NCBI GenBank assembly: GCA_015179125.1
Contig: WHVA01000174.1
Span: 124,001 to 188,000 of the forward strand
Reading direction: 5' to 3'
Length of the DNA: 64,000 nt
Source of the DNA: Gautieria morchelliformis
Lineage: Eukaryota; Basidiomycota; Agaricomycetes; Gomphales; Gomphaceae
Position 1 is the stretch's first letter. Every line of letters begins with the position of its first letter. Below, piece by piece: positions 30,126 to 41,990 of this stretch. Position numbers and translations under genes: made by a program. The notes below the pieces were generated by a model. It saw only the letters and a program-made list of their open reading frames with translations. It ran no database searches and was not told the origin of the DNA.

Positions 30126-30470
30126 TCTTCCCACTCCTTGTCTCAACAGGTGTGGCACCAATCCAGGCAGTGGCTCATAGAGATCTTGCCAGATTGCCAG
30201 TCGTCTGCAGGTTGTGATCTCAGACCAAAGGTAAGCCAAGGATGATATCATCCTTTCCCAGGAAGGTGACTGCAAATGTGGTCCTCTTGGAATGCCCATG
30301 AAACTGAAGATCACTTGGGTCTGGGGGCTTAGCACATGGCTTGTCAGGAACCTTGCTGATACACTGTGACTCAGCTACCTTTGGCATGGGTGTAAGAATG
30401 TGTGATAGGCATATTGAACAGCTGAGTGTGGAGAGCTCTGATATACTGTTAAAAACATAAGTTGTACTTA
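30126..30470 (-). pseudogene. Old gypsy relic, second half: protease region
   Basis: Continues the relic of 11170-11464. Minus-strand sequence around 30225-30310 aligns by eye with the protease region at 17985-18070 (the GKDDIILGL-type strand and the FAVTFLGKD segment). Many substitutions and stops mark it as old. Confidence 0.65.
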
Positions 30471-31311
30471 GACTTGACCCAAGATGAGGGCTGAGCTGAG
30501 GATCGGGACAGGGGGCTTGGCTTCAACTTCATAGGTTGCACCCACTCAGTGTTCCACCCTAATTTCGGGTTCGGCTTCAGCTTCAGGCCAATGTTTGGGA
30601 ATGGGGAATCAGACAGAGGAGGCTGAGGTACAAGGATCTAAGTTAATATCAGAACTGAGTAATTAACATACATGACAGGGGGTTTATATATGAAAAGCAA
30701 GGAATGGATTACGGAAAGAGGGCATCAATGCCCAGATTGAGCAGATAAGAAAGATAAGGGGGCGATTCTCAGGAATGGATCAGGACTAACTAAGAAGGGA
30801 AGTCAGGAGTAAAAGGAAGAACTGAGGAAAATATAGGTAGCATGCTGGCAGCAGGGATTCACAGCTTTTCCTCTTTGGAGCCTCCTCTGCCAGGTGAGTC
30901 ACATGTCATGTAGATAGTCTTTTATTCATTCTTTGGATCCTCCTCTGCCAGACCAGATGATTTCCGCTGTCTCAGGAGAGTTGCCCTTACACCTTCTCAT
31001 TGACATTGTAGACATGCTCCTGCTTGACCTTGTACATCTCAAAGACCTTCTATAGCAGTCAAAATTGCCCTGCAACAGTCAAAGGGTTGAATGACTTGGC
31101 ATACTTTGGATCCAGGCCCTGAGCCTTTGCTGCAATGATGGCAGTGGCATGCCTGTGCATAAAGGGTCTGACCCAGACATTCAGAACCTTACCACTAAGA
31201 AGCTTGATGTGTTCTCAGAATATACTACAGGTCAGACTCTGCCATGGATGACTGATATTCACACCATGCAATGAGAATGTCCTCTTGGGCCTGAGACACT
31301 GAGGAGCAAGG
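30471..31311. other. Degenerate retroelement sequence with a diverged LTR end
   Basis: The LTR-like part ends GTTGCCCTTACA at about 30980-30991, like Gyp1 LTRs. It contains a duplicated CTTTGGA..CCTCCTCTGCCAG segment around a GT...AG stretch at 30894-30951. The left end of the LTR cannot be fixed. 30992-31311 shows no recognisable coding or terminal feature. Confidence 0.5.
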
Positions 31312-31525
31312 TGTAAAGATGTCGATCTTAGGACCTTGTATCACAAGGGCACTGCAGAACTTGACCAATGAGTGGTATTCTGAATGCTACGTAGTGACAG
31401 GTAAGAGTAAGATGCGATGGGAACCACTGGCCGGTTCCCACGCATAAACTATACAGTGGGTCCCTCAGGGGCCCACTGGGATTATGTAATAACTATTGTA
31501 CATGTAGGTACATAGGTTATTTACA
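31312..31525 (-). repeat. Gyp2 3' LTR, 214 bp
   Basis: TGTAAAGATG...GGTTATTTACA; nearly the same as 41780-41990. Confidence 0.9.
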
Positions 31526-31541
31526 CCCTCCCCCTCTATAG
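31526..31541 (-). other. Gyp2 polypurine tract
   Basis: On the minus strand CTATAGAGGGGGAGGG abuts the 3' LTR, the expected place of the plus-strand primer. Confidence 0.75.
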
Positions 31542-31558
31542 ACAACTATAGGGGTCAA

Positions 31559-33378
31559 CTACGACTCATAGAGGTCATCCATAATGGAGTCCTCTAGAGT
31601 GGCCGACACGATGACATCGTTGTCGTATGGGGCCGGTGGAGCGCGTGACTCCTCCGGGGGGCACCTCCGCATCATCAGTGGTGATTGGGTGAGGCTGGTT
31701 GGCCTCACCACTAGCGGTGGTATCCGCTTGGGTGATGAGGCCAGCGTCCTCGCGGAGCATGGCCTCAACGGCCGGGTCCTCAGTCTGAGGAGGGGGCCGG
31801 AAGCGCGCCAGCTCTTGGTCGAGCTGAGCATGAGTGAGGTGTCGCGGCACCGCGGCCCTCACATGGCTGGTCTCGAGGACCTTTTGTTGGCCCTCGCGGG
31901 TGGCAGCACTGAATGCCGCACCGGTGATGCTGCATTGAACATAGTGTTCAATGCGTGCCACTCGCTCGCGAGTGACCCCCACGTAGCGGGCCAACCATTT
32001 TGCGATCTCGGCGAGGGGATCTCGGGGCTGGCTTGGCCCCCCACGGGGAATGGGCCCGTGATGGAGAGCCGCAGGGTGGTGCTCTGAGGTGTCAGCACTT
32101 CCCTGGCGTCGACAAGGCTCGACCATTGGTCTGTCGAGCCGAATAGGTCGAGTAGCCTCGCCCTGAGAGGTGATGCGACCCCTTTGACCCGGGGCGCAAG
32201 GGCCTTCAACCACATCCAGACATCCATGTCATCTAGGTTGAAGGTGCCATCCGCGTTGTCACGGATGGCTGATGGGATTCCTTCAGGGTTGTGTATCCAA
32301 CCCTTTAGGATGGCCGCGATATTGTGCGGGGTACCGCCCGCTATCATGAGACAATCCCTTTTGAGATTGCGAGTGCGTTGTTCGCGCTCGATGCATTTAA
32401 ATATGCCGATCATCTCGCGCGTACGCGTGAGCTGTGGCATTTCTTTTGCCCGCGCTAGGAGTTCGACGTCGTACCATTGAGTACGACGCTGTTGGGCCTT
32501 CCCTACCGGCCGTGGTAGGAGGCCCGTCTCGGAGATCGGTGGATCTCTGAGTGGGATGAGCGTCCCCTCCCCCAGGTAGGGAGGGTGAACTGTCCCCGCC
32601 GGTGGAGGCAGGGCCACGCCAGGCCCGATGTACTGGGCCTCGACCTGTGCTATCCGCCGTTGAAGGGCGGGGTCGTTGATAGTGTGCGACGATGACGCCG
32701 CTAGGTAAGCGCTAATCGCGCTTTCCCTCGCAATGGCTAGCCCATTGACAGTGTTGGGGGTGCCACGCAATTTCTTGCACTTTTCTTTGGCTGCTCTGCC
32801 AGCCGCTGTGCCCTTTCCGGGTCGTATGTCTTCCAGACGGACGAGTCTTACTCCCATCCTTCTGGGACGCTGTATGCAGAGTTGGAAGGTGCGCTATGCC
32901 CTTCCGTCGTTGTCGTTGTCGGGGTCGGCGCCGACAATCGGGACGCTAGCCCCAATGTTGTGCGTGCCAGCAAAGGCACCGTCATGCGAGGTGATGATGG
33001 CCCGGCCACTGGGTCCGTGGCTGGGTCATGTCGCAGCCTTTTTGAGGCGGCGTGGACCAGGGTAACCTGGAGCTGGGCTGCGCTCAGCTGCTGCTCTAGT
33101 TCCTTGATCTTGGCGCGCTCAGCTTCGAGCGTGCCTTCCAACTCCTTGACCTCTTTTTTGAGGTCGTGGATGTCCCAGAGGAGCTCTTCTCGCGCGTCAC
33201 GCGCGATGCCCCTTGGGAGCCATCCCCAGGCTGCATCGACGGCGTCACCGATGTCTTCGTCACGCAATTTGACCTTGCGGGTGCCTCTCGCGGCCCTTAA
33301 GTGCGCAGCGTAGTCCGCGCATGTTGTGCAATTGTCTGGGTGGACGATGGCGATGGCGTCCTCCCATCCCACGATCAT
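31559..33378 (-). pseudogene. Gyp2 third ORF, unknown function, frameshifted
   Basis: Three overlapping frames (32848-33378, 31859-32857, 31559-32213) read as one protein of about 600 residues once shifts near 32850 and 32000-32200 are allowed for. The N-terminal part has a CTTCADYAAHLRAA segment and a strong coiled coil (LEGTLEAERAKIKELEQQL). The middle is Pro-rich then helical (MIGIFKCIEREQRTRNLKRD, DDMDVWMWLKAL). The end holds another helical region (LTHAQLDQELARF). No envelope-type signal peptide or membrane segment was seen. Its place after integrase is where env-like or accessory genes sit in some gypsy lineages. Confidence 0.6.
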
Positions 33379-33639
33379 CCAGTGCTCCTGGTCTACTGGA
33401 GCACGGAGAATATCTGCGGCCCCCTGTCTCGGGGCCGTTGCTCACGTTGTGGACACTGACGGATCAACATCCATCCTCTCCTTGGGGGCATCATCTTTGT
33501 GGGGATGATGGTGGTAGGCTTCCAAGAAGCGATGTGCCCTCGGAAAGATCCAAGGTGAAAATTTAACGGCGCTGTGGCCGGCACGTCACGTGGTCTGCAC
33601 GTGACAGATGCATCTAGCGGCGTCTGGGGAGATCGCGTG

Positions 33640-34481
33640 GCTTGCTCACCCCCCGAAGCTCTAGATAGCTATCTAGGGCTTCAAGGTCCTTGCAGGACGA
33701 CATGGGTTCCCATGTCACATCGCCTAGGGTCCAACGGACCTGGAACTCCAGGTCCGTCGAGTTTATCCATCAATGTGCGATAATCTCGTCGACTAGCCAC
33801 TCCTCGTCGTCATTCGCTCCGAAGTCATAAAATGACTTGCCCTCACGACGAGGGAACAATTCATCGTTGTTAGCCTTGTATCGCCGTACGAGGCTTGAAT
33901 GGAAAAATGCGACGGCTTTTCAGCTCGTCGGGAAGATCAAGGGTCACCGTCGAGGTGTCGTTGTGAGCCTCGACGACGCGGTATGGTCTGATGTACCGCG
34001 GGACTAGTTTTCTGGCTCTTCCTTTCGGGAGAGTTAGGTTTTGTGTCGAAAGGTAGACGCGGTCGTTGGCCGCGTACCTGTCACTCACCATACGTTTCTT
34101 GTTTGCATGAAACGTTTGCGTCACTCGATGCTCTATGATTGCATCGTGTGCCGCCATCAGGTTCCATTTTGCCTGATGTGCGAACCGGGCTACCCCCTTG
34201 AATGGGGTGTCCACGGCTATGGGGAGGTCTATCCGCGGCATATAGCCGTGGTTCAGCTCGAAAGGTGCGAACCCTGTGGTCGCGCTGACGTTGCTGTTGA
34301 GGGAGACCTCAACCATTGGGCATTTCAATGCCCAATCCTTCTGATCGTCTCTGACGACCGCACGCAATATCTGGCCGATCGAGGGGTTTGCCCGCTTGGT
34401 GGCTCCATCCGTTTGGGGATGGAAGGCAGTTGACATGAGGAGCTTAGTCCCCATGAGTCACTATAGTTCACGCCAGAAGAT
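33640..34481 (-). pseudogene. Gyp2 integrase C-terminal part and chromodomain
   Basis: The open frame 33870-34454 continues the integrase after the second catalytic Asp: FHPQTDGATKRANPSIGQ (the Glu helix of the triad appears altered; no clear Glu at the usual QTERVN place), then the C-terminal domain (ANDRVYLSTQNL, KLVPRYIRPY). After a frame break at about 33870 a chromodomain-like segment follows (EWLVDEIIAH, LEFQVRWTLGDVTWEP), with a TGA inside it at about 33776. It is separated from the upstream part by a shift near 34455-34481. Confidence 0.75.
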
Positions 34482-35992
34482 CTATGTGAACTTCGGCTCT
34501 CTGTCCGAGACGATGGAGTCGGGAACTCCATGGAGTCGAACGACCTCCTTCAGAAACAGCCAGGCTACTCCCTTGGCTGACATGCTCATCGTGGTTGGTA
34601 CGAGGTGTACGAGCGACATTAGTTGGTCGATGACTACCATCAGGTAGTCACAGTCGTTGGATTTGGGCAGGGGCCCCATGAAGTCGATGCCAATCGACTG
34701 CCACGGCCTATCCGGAATGGGTAGGCTGTGTAGTAGGCCTTTGGGCCATTGTGGTCCGGTTTTCGTCATCTGACACCTCACGCACGATGTGCAGAATGCT
34801 TCTATGTCTGGGCTCATGCCCGGCCACCAATATGATCTTCGAACATAGTTCAAAGTCTTCAGATGGCCGTAGTGGCCGACTATCTGATGTGCCCAATCGA
34901 TGATGATTTCGATCAGCTTCCTTCCCCCTTGAAGAACAGAGCGGGGGATGGCAATGACGTCTCTTTTGAGCTGGTTCTTAGTCCAGATCAGCCCTTCCTG
35001 GATCCTGAATCTCGGGTGTGCGTCCGGGTGCACCATGATCTTTGTGAACATGGCGTCCCTGTGGTACGCGTCTCGTAGGACCTTAGACAGGTCTACGCCT
35101 TTCTCGATGACCCGGTGCAGGGGCGCGCCGTCATTTCCTGCGGCGATGACTCTGACATCATCGTCGTCGTCGTCGCGTGACATGGTGACATTCGCGGGCT
35201 CTGGTGAGCCCTCATTTAATGCGGCGGATTCTGTTACTCTCGCCTCTGTCTTCTCAGTGAGGCGTTTAGAGCATCTTGTTACCGCTGCTCGCAGCTCGAT
35301 ATACTGGTCAGTGGGCAATAACTCACCGTCCGGGTCTAAATGCGCATCTGCGTTCACGAAGACGTGGTCCGGGTGATTGTCATCACTCGTGTCGTTCTCG
35401 TAGTAGCGCGACAGGCAGTCCACTACCTTGTTCTCTACACCGTCAACATGAACGGTGTTGAAATTGAACCGGGAGAGAAACTCCCACCATCTGACCTGGT
35501 GGTCAGATAGGCTCTTCTGGGTCTCAAAGTACTCGAGCCCTTTGTGGTCTGTGACGAGGGTGAACATTCGCCCCAGCAGTTTGTCCTCCCATTTCATGAG
35601 AGCCTCGAGCACCGCGATTGTCTCGTGCTCGTGAGTCCGGTAGTGTTGCTGAGCAACGCTGAACTTCTTTGACAAGAAGCCGGCAGGTCGACAGGTTTTC
35701 CAGTCAGGACCTTGGCGGTAGACTGCACCGACACCAGCTTTTGACCTGTCGGTGATCACCCAGATCGGCTCTGGGCACCTTGCGTCTACTGGACGCAGGA
35801 TCGGGGCCTTACAGGCCAACGCCTTAATTCTTTGCCAGCATTTGTCTAGTAGTGGAGTCCATTTGAATGGACGGTTATTATGCACACAGCCCGATAGTGG
35901 GGTGGTATATGCGCTAACATCTGGCATGTAGTGTGCCAGATACTGTACCAGCCCGAGGAAACGCTGGACGTCGTTGAACGTCCGTGGCCTGC
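34482..35992 (-). pseudogene. Gyp2 RNase H and integrase N-terminal part
   Basis: Carries the RT connection (RTFNDVQRFLGLVQYL), RNase H (WVITDRSKAGVGAVYRQG, TLVTDHKGLEYFE), the integrase zinc motif (HQIVGHYGHLKTL ... CTSCVRCQMTK) and the first two catalytic positions (GIDFMGPLP, SIVSDREPKF). An acidic run (about 35155-35170) lies before integrase. The upstream end is the family B insertion at 35993. The frame is otherwise open for about 500 codons. Confidence 0.85.
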
Positions 35993-37583
35993 TGTCAAGA
36001 TTGGATTTTTGGGCGTTAATATCGCATGTTAGTGGAGAATGCCTGAATAGCGTGTGTGATCTAGCGAATCTCCCAGTGAACAATACCGCAGAGGTAAGGG
36101 TTAAGAAGTAAGAGGGTTACTCGAAAGGAATTCGCCCTGATCTACAGTCATAGCGAAATAGCCCGTGGCACTTGATGATGTAATGTGCAAGGTGTCACGG
36201 AAAGGTTGTCTAAGTAGCGACAATCCTTTCGTCGGCGAAGGCACTCCTTCGGAGCCCTTCGCTGACAGCACAGAAAATAACTCGAAGGCTAAGGTAACAA
36301 AGATGAAGTATGAGAACTCACCAGTGATGCCTAAGTCCTCTTCTGGTTGAAGATAAAAATCTACAGGAGAAGGCTCAAGACGATGGTCACAGCGAGGTCA
36401 AGTTTGCACAAGATGGACGTATGATAATTAAACTGGAGAATATACATGCGAATGTAAACTACTTATACCGAATGCTCATATGGTGCTAGCGAATAGGAAA
36501 GAGGCCGTCAGGAGTCAGGGTTGGATAGGGGTGCACGGTCAGGATACATAATAGATGGAATAGACATACAATAGAATGGAAGAGGGGTGCGAACATGAAA
36601 CAATGGAGAGGAAAGAGGGCGAAGGCCCCTATATACGAAAACACGCCTTGGGACCTGCATATACACCACCCTGCACAGACTCTTCGTCTTCTGGGTTGAT
36701 CCCACAGGACCTACGGGTAAGACGCCCTGCGAATGCATTCTAGCCATAGGAACACCCAAAGGGGGTTGGGTTGAGAAGATGATGGGACCAGTGATGAACC
36801 ATCAATCCGGGTAAAGGATGTCGATCGTGTTTGATGGCGTGCCTGCTAGCGAGTGATGCGAGTAGCGAATGGTCATATGGCGAATGTGGCGAATAGCGAA
36901 TGGAGCGAGGAGTGAATGGAGCGAAGACAAGCGAACATGGAAGAGTGGTGAAGGGTAAGACAGGATAGCTGGGTACAAGAAATAAATGAGTCATGACAAC
37001 CTGCACCTCCTTGCGATTCATGATAGGACCAGTGATGAACCATCAATCCGGGTAGAGGATGTTGGTCGTGTTTGATGGCATGACTACTGGCGAATGATGC
37101 GGGTAGCGAATGGTCATTTGGCAAATGTGGCGAATAGTGAATGGAGCAAAGAGTGAATGGAGTGAAGCCGAGCGAACATGGAAGAGTGGTGAAAGGGAAA
37201 ACAGGGATAGCTTGGTACAAGAAATGAATGGGTTATGACAACTGTGTAGTGAAAACTTCAGCGAAGCTAATTCGTCCTGCCCTGCAGTGGTACGAGTCCC
37301 ATTGAGTCCAACCTGCACGGAGGCTGCAACTGACACTATCCGAATGCATCCTGAGCATGTGGGTCTGTCATGGAGTGGGATTTTAACAGATGATGGGTTC
37401 TATGATGGATGATGGCCCCAACACCTGGCATCCTGGCAGGAATGATGCGAATAGCGAATGCGAAAGCAGTATGGCGACGAATATTTTGGCAAGATATTCG
37501 CTGGTTCGGGAAGTCGTTCGCTGGTTCAGGAGGTCATTCGCTGTGTGTTGAGGGATGATTCACAGAATAAACGAATCGTGACA
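35993..37583 (+). repeat. Family B repeat, longest copy (1591 bp), three 3' modules
   Basis: TGTCAAGATTGG...ATCGTGACA flanked by cctgc at 35988-35992 and 37584-37588. The right part holds three related modules (about 36780-36998, 37021-37240 and 37391-37583), each opening near a GATGATGG/GATAGGACC stretch and closing with AATAAA...TGACA or a near match. It is inserted in Gyp2 pol between RT and the RT connection. Confidence 0.9.
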
Positions 37584-37588
37584 CCTGC

Positions 37589-38489
37589 GCCACTCGCGGA
37601 TGCGTTGCATCTTGTCCTTGTCGGCATGTACCCCTCGGCCATTGATGATATGGCCGAGACACTCCATTCGGATGGAATAGAGGTCCACCTTTTTCTTGCT
37701 CAGAAAAAGGTGATCCTTCCTCAGTCTGTCAAAGACAATGTAGAGGTGCTCTTCATGCTCTTGTATTGAGAGCGAGAATATGAAGATGTCGTCCATGTAT
37801 ACATGGACGAAGCGACCTATGCAGTTGCGGAAAATGGCTGTCATCAGCCGTTGGAATGTTGATGGGGCATTACAGTCCCCCATCTGTATCACCTGGCTCC
37901 TGAAGGTGCCAAGGATCGTGGCAAAGGCAGTCTTTGCTACGTGATCCGGATGGATCCGGATCTGCTCGTATGCTTCTGACATATTGAGTTTTGTTCAATA
38001 CCGACAGCGAGCCATGTCACTGTGGATGATATCCTGATCTGGGAAGGGCGTGATGTCCTTCACCGTGTTCTTGTTCTGCTGGCGCAGATCGAAGACGGTT
38101 CGCAATGTACTGTTCTTCTTTGGCACACACAGCATGGGCATGGCCTGCTGCGCGACTGCCAGAATCCACCACTTTGCAGTGGTGTATCGTTCTATCTTAG
38201 CCGACAGTTCCTCTCGGAAGTGTTTGGGGCATTTCGGTAGTCGATACCGCATGTGCTTGTTGGGATCGATGAGGTTGATCTCATGGTTGATCTCCCATAG
38301 TGGCGGGAGTTCTAATGGAATTCCACTGACTAAGTCAGTGATTTGTTCCATCCATTCCTCGCGGAGGCAAGGAAGGTCATCATCCGTGAGGATGATGGTG
38401 GTGGTTGGCTTAGAAGCCATTAGGCACTGTGGGCGTCTATTAGGTCCCGTGGCGTGCGGAACCGCTTTCCTCTTCCCCATCGCTTTCAC
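37589..38489 (-). pseudogene. Gyp2 reverse transcriptase
   Basis: RT motifs in order: MRYRLPKCPKHF, ILAVAQQAMPMLCVPKKNSTLRTVFDLRQQN, then after a TGA at about 37993 LNMSEAYEQIRIHP, GDCNAPSTFQRLM, and catalytic YMDD in VHVYMDDIFIFS, ending RIREWRR at the family B insertion. One stop codon and the insertion inactivate it. Confidence 0.85.
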
Positions 38490-38567
38490 CGTTAGGTGAG
38501 AGCGCCTCTGCCTATGGTTGTAGGGTGAGTTCGAGGACGAGTTGTCCTGCGACTCATCCTCCTGGCT

Positions 38568-40136
38568 TCAATGAGCCAGGTTAGGCTTCGGTGCCTGGGT
38601 GATCCTGCTCACCCGTGGCCCCTTGTCCTCGTTCGTCAATCCGTCATCGTCGAACGAGACCTTGCCCGTGGGTATCACTTCGTTCCCCTTGCGGATCGTC
38701 CCTGGGCTTGAGAAGTCCAGGGTTATGCCGAATCTCCTTAGGAACGGCGTCCCTAAGATAGCATCGTAATATTCGTCGTATATCTCACGACCAAATTTGA
38801 TGGTCGTGTGCATTCCATAGTTGATCGTGGAATGGCTGCCTATGCAGGCTAGCTGCAGCGTGATTGGCTGCTCCAGGGAGAATGTCTTCATCCCTGTAGC
38901 TTGCGTGAATTCGGGGGATAGCAGTACCCCTTCGCTGCTGCTATCTAGCAGGCAGTGGGCTTTTATGCCGTTTATTTCCCAGTACCCCGATAGGGTACGG
39001 TTCTCACTGCGCGGGCGCGTTGGCCGCGTCCTGTGTTTGCTTCGGTGGTGATACACCGGCTCGGCCACCTTGTCTGGCGTGACCGACGTGCGTGCCGCCA
39101 TGACTTTCGTGGCGGTTTCGTCCTCTGGCATGAATCTGATCATGCTGGACCTGTAGGTGGTGTCTTCCACCTCCTCGTCCCATTCATAGTATTGGGACAG
39201 CTCGGGGTCCCACTCTTCAGCGGGCGCGTCTCCGTTGTCCGGAGTGTCGTTGGGTTGGGGATTACCCTCCCCCTCTTCATCAATTTGATGGAGAGAATTT
39301 TGACCGAGATCGATCTCCGGATCTTCGGTCTCCTCTTCGTGCCTCGCGGCCGCTGTCCTGATACTGGATTTAAGCCGGGGGCATTCCGCCCTCTTGTGGC
39401 CAGGTTGGCCACATTTGAAGCACGTGGTGCTGCTTTGGCCGCTGCTGGGCCGATCGTTAGGTCGGCCTGACACCTTCGCCGGTGGGGCAGGTCGCGGGGA
39501 CGACCCTGATGCTTGAGGCTGTTTAGCTTCAGGTGGGTGTCCAGCTAGTGCTGGGTGTGGGGGCAGTATCCGTTGTCCTGTTCCGCTTCTTGAGAACAGG
39601 CTGGGCCTGGTCAGGCCCGTTTGTGTCAATGGCTTGCTCCCTGTGAGCCGGGCAGCGCTTGCCGTTGCTGCTGCGCTTTCTGCATGGCGCATCCCCATGT
39701 TGTATCGGGATGCCTCCTCAATCATCCGGGCCATCTCGAAGAGTTGCTCTATTGAGCTGCTCTCGGCATTATAGCCCTTTTTGAGGACTTCGTTGCGCAG
39801 CGTTTCGTGCAGCGCCGACACGAATCGTCTCCGGAACGTGTAATCGTCTGGCGGCTGTATCATACGTGCTGCGTATTTCGTGAGCTCGTTGAGCATTTCC
39901 TGAACGGTTTTCATGCCCTGCATGACCGCGTCGAACTTATTCGATGCATGATAGTATGTCAGTGTGTGCAGGAACCTTTTTTGAAGGCCTTGCATCACAG
40001 TTTGCGGACCTGGCGATCGAAGCGTTCTATGTTTCGAAGGAACCACTCCTGGGCTTCGCCGGTGAGGCGAGTGCCCACATAGCCGACCTGCATGTCTATG
40101 CTGGTTGGCCCTAGGAGGCAATTCATTTTCAGCCAT
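38568..40136 (-). pseudogene. Gyp2 gag C-terminal part and protease
   Basis: About 480 recognisable residues: the end of the gag domain (KRFLHTLTYYHASNKFDAVMQGMKT), a Ser/Pro-rich linker, a CCHC knuckle (CFKCGQPGHKRAEC), an acidic segment and an aspartic protease with active site L-L-D-S-S and a flap-type ILGTPFLRRFGI. DSS in place of DSG or DTG is unusual. It is linked to the upstream gag frame by a frameshift near 40000. Confidence 0.8.
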
Positions 40137-41560
40137 CGTAGGATGGCTGCCATGAAGATTTCATATGGCTCGGGGTGAGCCAATTTTACACCGGCTTTCG
40201 CTAGCACAGACTTCTCCGGGTCTGTGTCCGCGGCGCCTGCTAACGCCATGCGGATCATTCGTGTGATCCCGTCGTACGGCTCCATTGGTACGACGTCGGC
40301 CTGGTCAGGGATTCCCTGGCCTTCCGTTGGGGCCATGGATCGCTTGCATGGCTGTGACGCCGCGTGGGGCAGGCTGTTATATGCCCTGACGGGCCCCAGG
40401 CCCGGATCAGGCTCGGGATCAGGAGCATTTTGTGCTCTCGGTTCCAGGGGCGTTTTGTGCCTGGTGTCCCCGGTCAGTCCCGCGTTGCGGATCCGTAACC
40501 TGCTGTTGTAGGCAGCGCGCGCTTGCCGTGCGTCCTGTACGGCTTGCGTGAGCTGCTCATCGGGCAGCTGAGCAGTGTGGCTGTGGGCCACCGTCTCTTC
40601 GGCGTTCTTGGCTAGTAGCTCGAGTGCCCGTGTGTGGCGGCGTGCGGCTGCGGCTTCCTTACGCTGCCAGTGTGCGACTTCGAGCTCTAAGCTCTCGGTC
40701 GTCGTTTCAGAGTCAGGCTCTGAGGTGACCTGATCCCTAACGATCTGTTGGATCGTTTTACGGCTGTCCGTTGGGGCAGCCGGTTGCTCCTGAGGTTCGT
40801 TCCTGAACCTTACGTCCTGTTCGACCGGGACGGCTGGCGGCGGCATTCGCTGCTTGTCCCGCTCCTTTCGGCACGGGTCTTCCGCGTCGTCACTGCGTTC
40901 GTTGGCTGCGGACTTCCGCGAGCTCGGACGAGCTGTGTCGCGTTCCCCGCGTGGGCGGAGTGCTTGCTGGACGTCCTCCAGCGTGGCTGCGTCTTGCAGC
41001 CTGATCTCCTCCGCCTGGTGGAGTTCCTTGCCGATTGCCATTAGGGCGGCGGTGGCGTTGTCGAGCTGCGATGCCAGCTGATTGTGCTTGTGGCGCGTCA
41101 GCGTGCTTCGGTGCAGCGCAGCCTGCACCTGTTTGTTCAGGGCCTCTGCCGTCTCGTGGTCGATGGCGTGAGCCCTTGAGCTCTTGCGACTGGAGCTCGA
41201 GTATTCCAAGTCCTGACCATCGTCTGGGGCTCGTCTTTTTTGCCGTCATCCCCCTTCAGGGACGATTGTCGTCGCTCTACTTCGTGAGCGTCGGTTTGAG
41301 TTGTGGCTTTGTGCCCGCCTCGACATTGTTGCTCTACCGTCTGATGACAGCGAGACTTCTCTGCCCTTTCCTTTGTCTCTGGGCAGAGAGGAATGGGGGG
41401 GCGGTGCCGGTTCGTTGCCCGGCGTCGTCTCTTCCTCGGCCACGCTCGACGAGACGTGGTCAGAGTTTTCCTCGTCCTCTACTGGGGGGACGAGGGCGGT
41501 GAGATCTACAATCTCTCCGTCTTCTATCGTCCTGGACTCTTGGTCCAGGGTAGCATCAGC
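39995..41560 (-). pseudogene. Gyp2 gag N-terminal part
   Basis: A 404-residue stretch (39995-41209) with Ala/Gln-rich coiled-coil character, then a gag domain (PEPYEIFMAAILRWLKMNCLLG, LTGEAQEWFLRNIERF). The same frame continues upstream through a single TGA at about 41245 into a Ser/Arg-rich N-terminus (to about 41560). The frameshift at its end and the TGA show decay. Confidence 0.7.
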
Positions 41561-41779
41561 CGTCGTGTTGCTGGGCTGTGCCTGGGGCGTGGACCTCGAG
41601 CTTGTCGCTCATGTCCGTCTTCGACTGCGTGGAATCATCATGCTCGCAGCCGACAGTAGAGGGTCTACTGGAGGGTCTCAACGATGTTTAGTCGTCGAGG
41701 CAGCGATCTTTTTCAAGATTGCTTCGAATCCACTATCGGTTGGTCGTGTGGCGATCAACCGCAGGATAGTTCACAAAGG

Positions 41780-41990
41780 TGTAAAGGATGTCGATCTTAG
41801 GACCTTGTATCACAAGGGCACTACAGAACTTGACCAATGAGTGGTATTCTGAATGCTACGTAGTGACAGGTAAGAGTAAGATGCGATGGGGACCGCTGGC
41901 CGGTTCCCATAAACTATACAGTGGGTCCCTAAGGGGCCCACTGGGATTATGTAATAACTATTGTACATGTAGATACATAGGTTCTTTACA
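41780..41990 (-). repeat. Gyp2 5' LTR, 211 bp
   Basis: TGTAAAGGATG...GGTTCTTTACA. It differs from 31312-31525 by a few substitutions and small indels. No tRNA-like primer site is obvious next to it. Confidence 0.9.

Larger units (their letters stand above)
31312..41990 (-). mobile_element. Second gypsy family (Gyp2) with an extra 3' ORF
   Basis: Short LTRs (31312-31525, 214 bp; 41780-41990, 211 bp) bracket a minus-strand interior: gag with zinc knuckle, protease, RT, RNase H, integrase, chromodomain, then an unusual further open region at 31559-33378. A family B repeat (35993-37583) splits pol. Stops and frameshifts occur in gag, RT, integrase and the extra ORF. The sequences outside the two LTRs (caagg and ctctc) do not match, so a TSD is not visible and the element may be recombinant. 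Confidence 0.88.
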
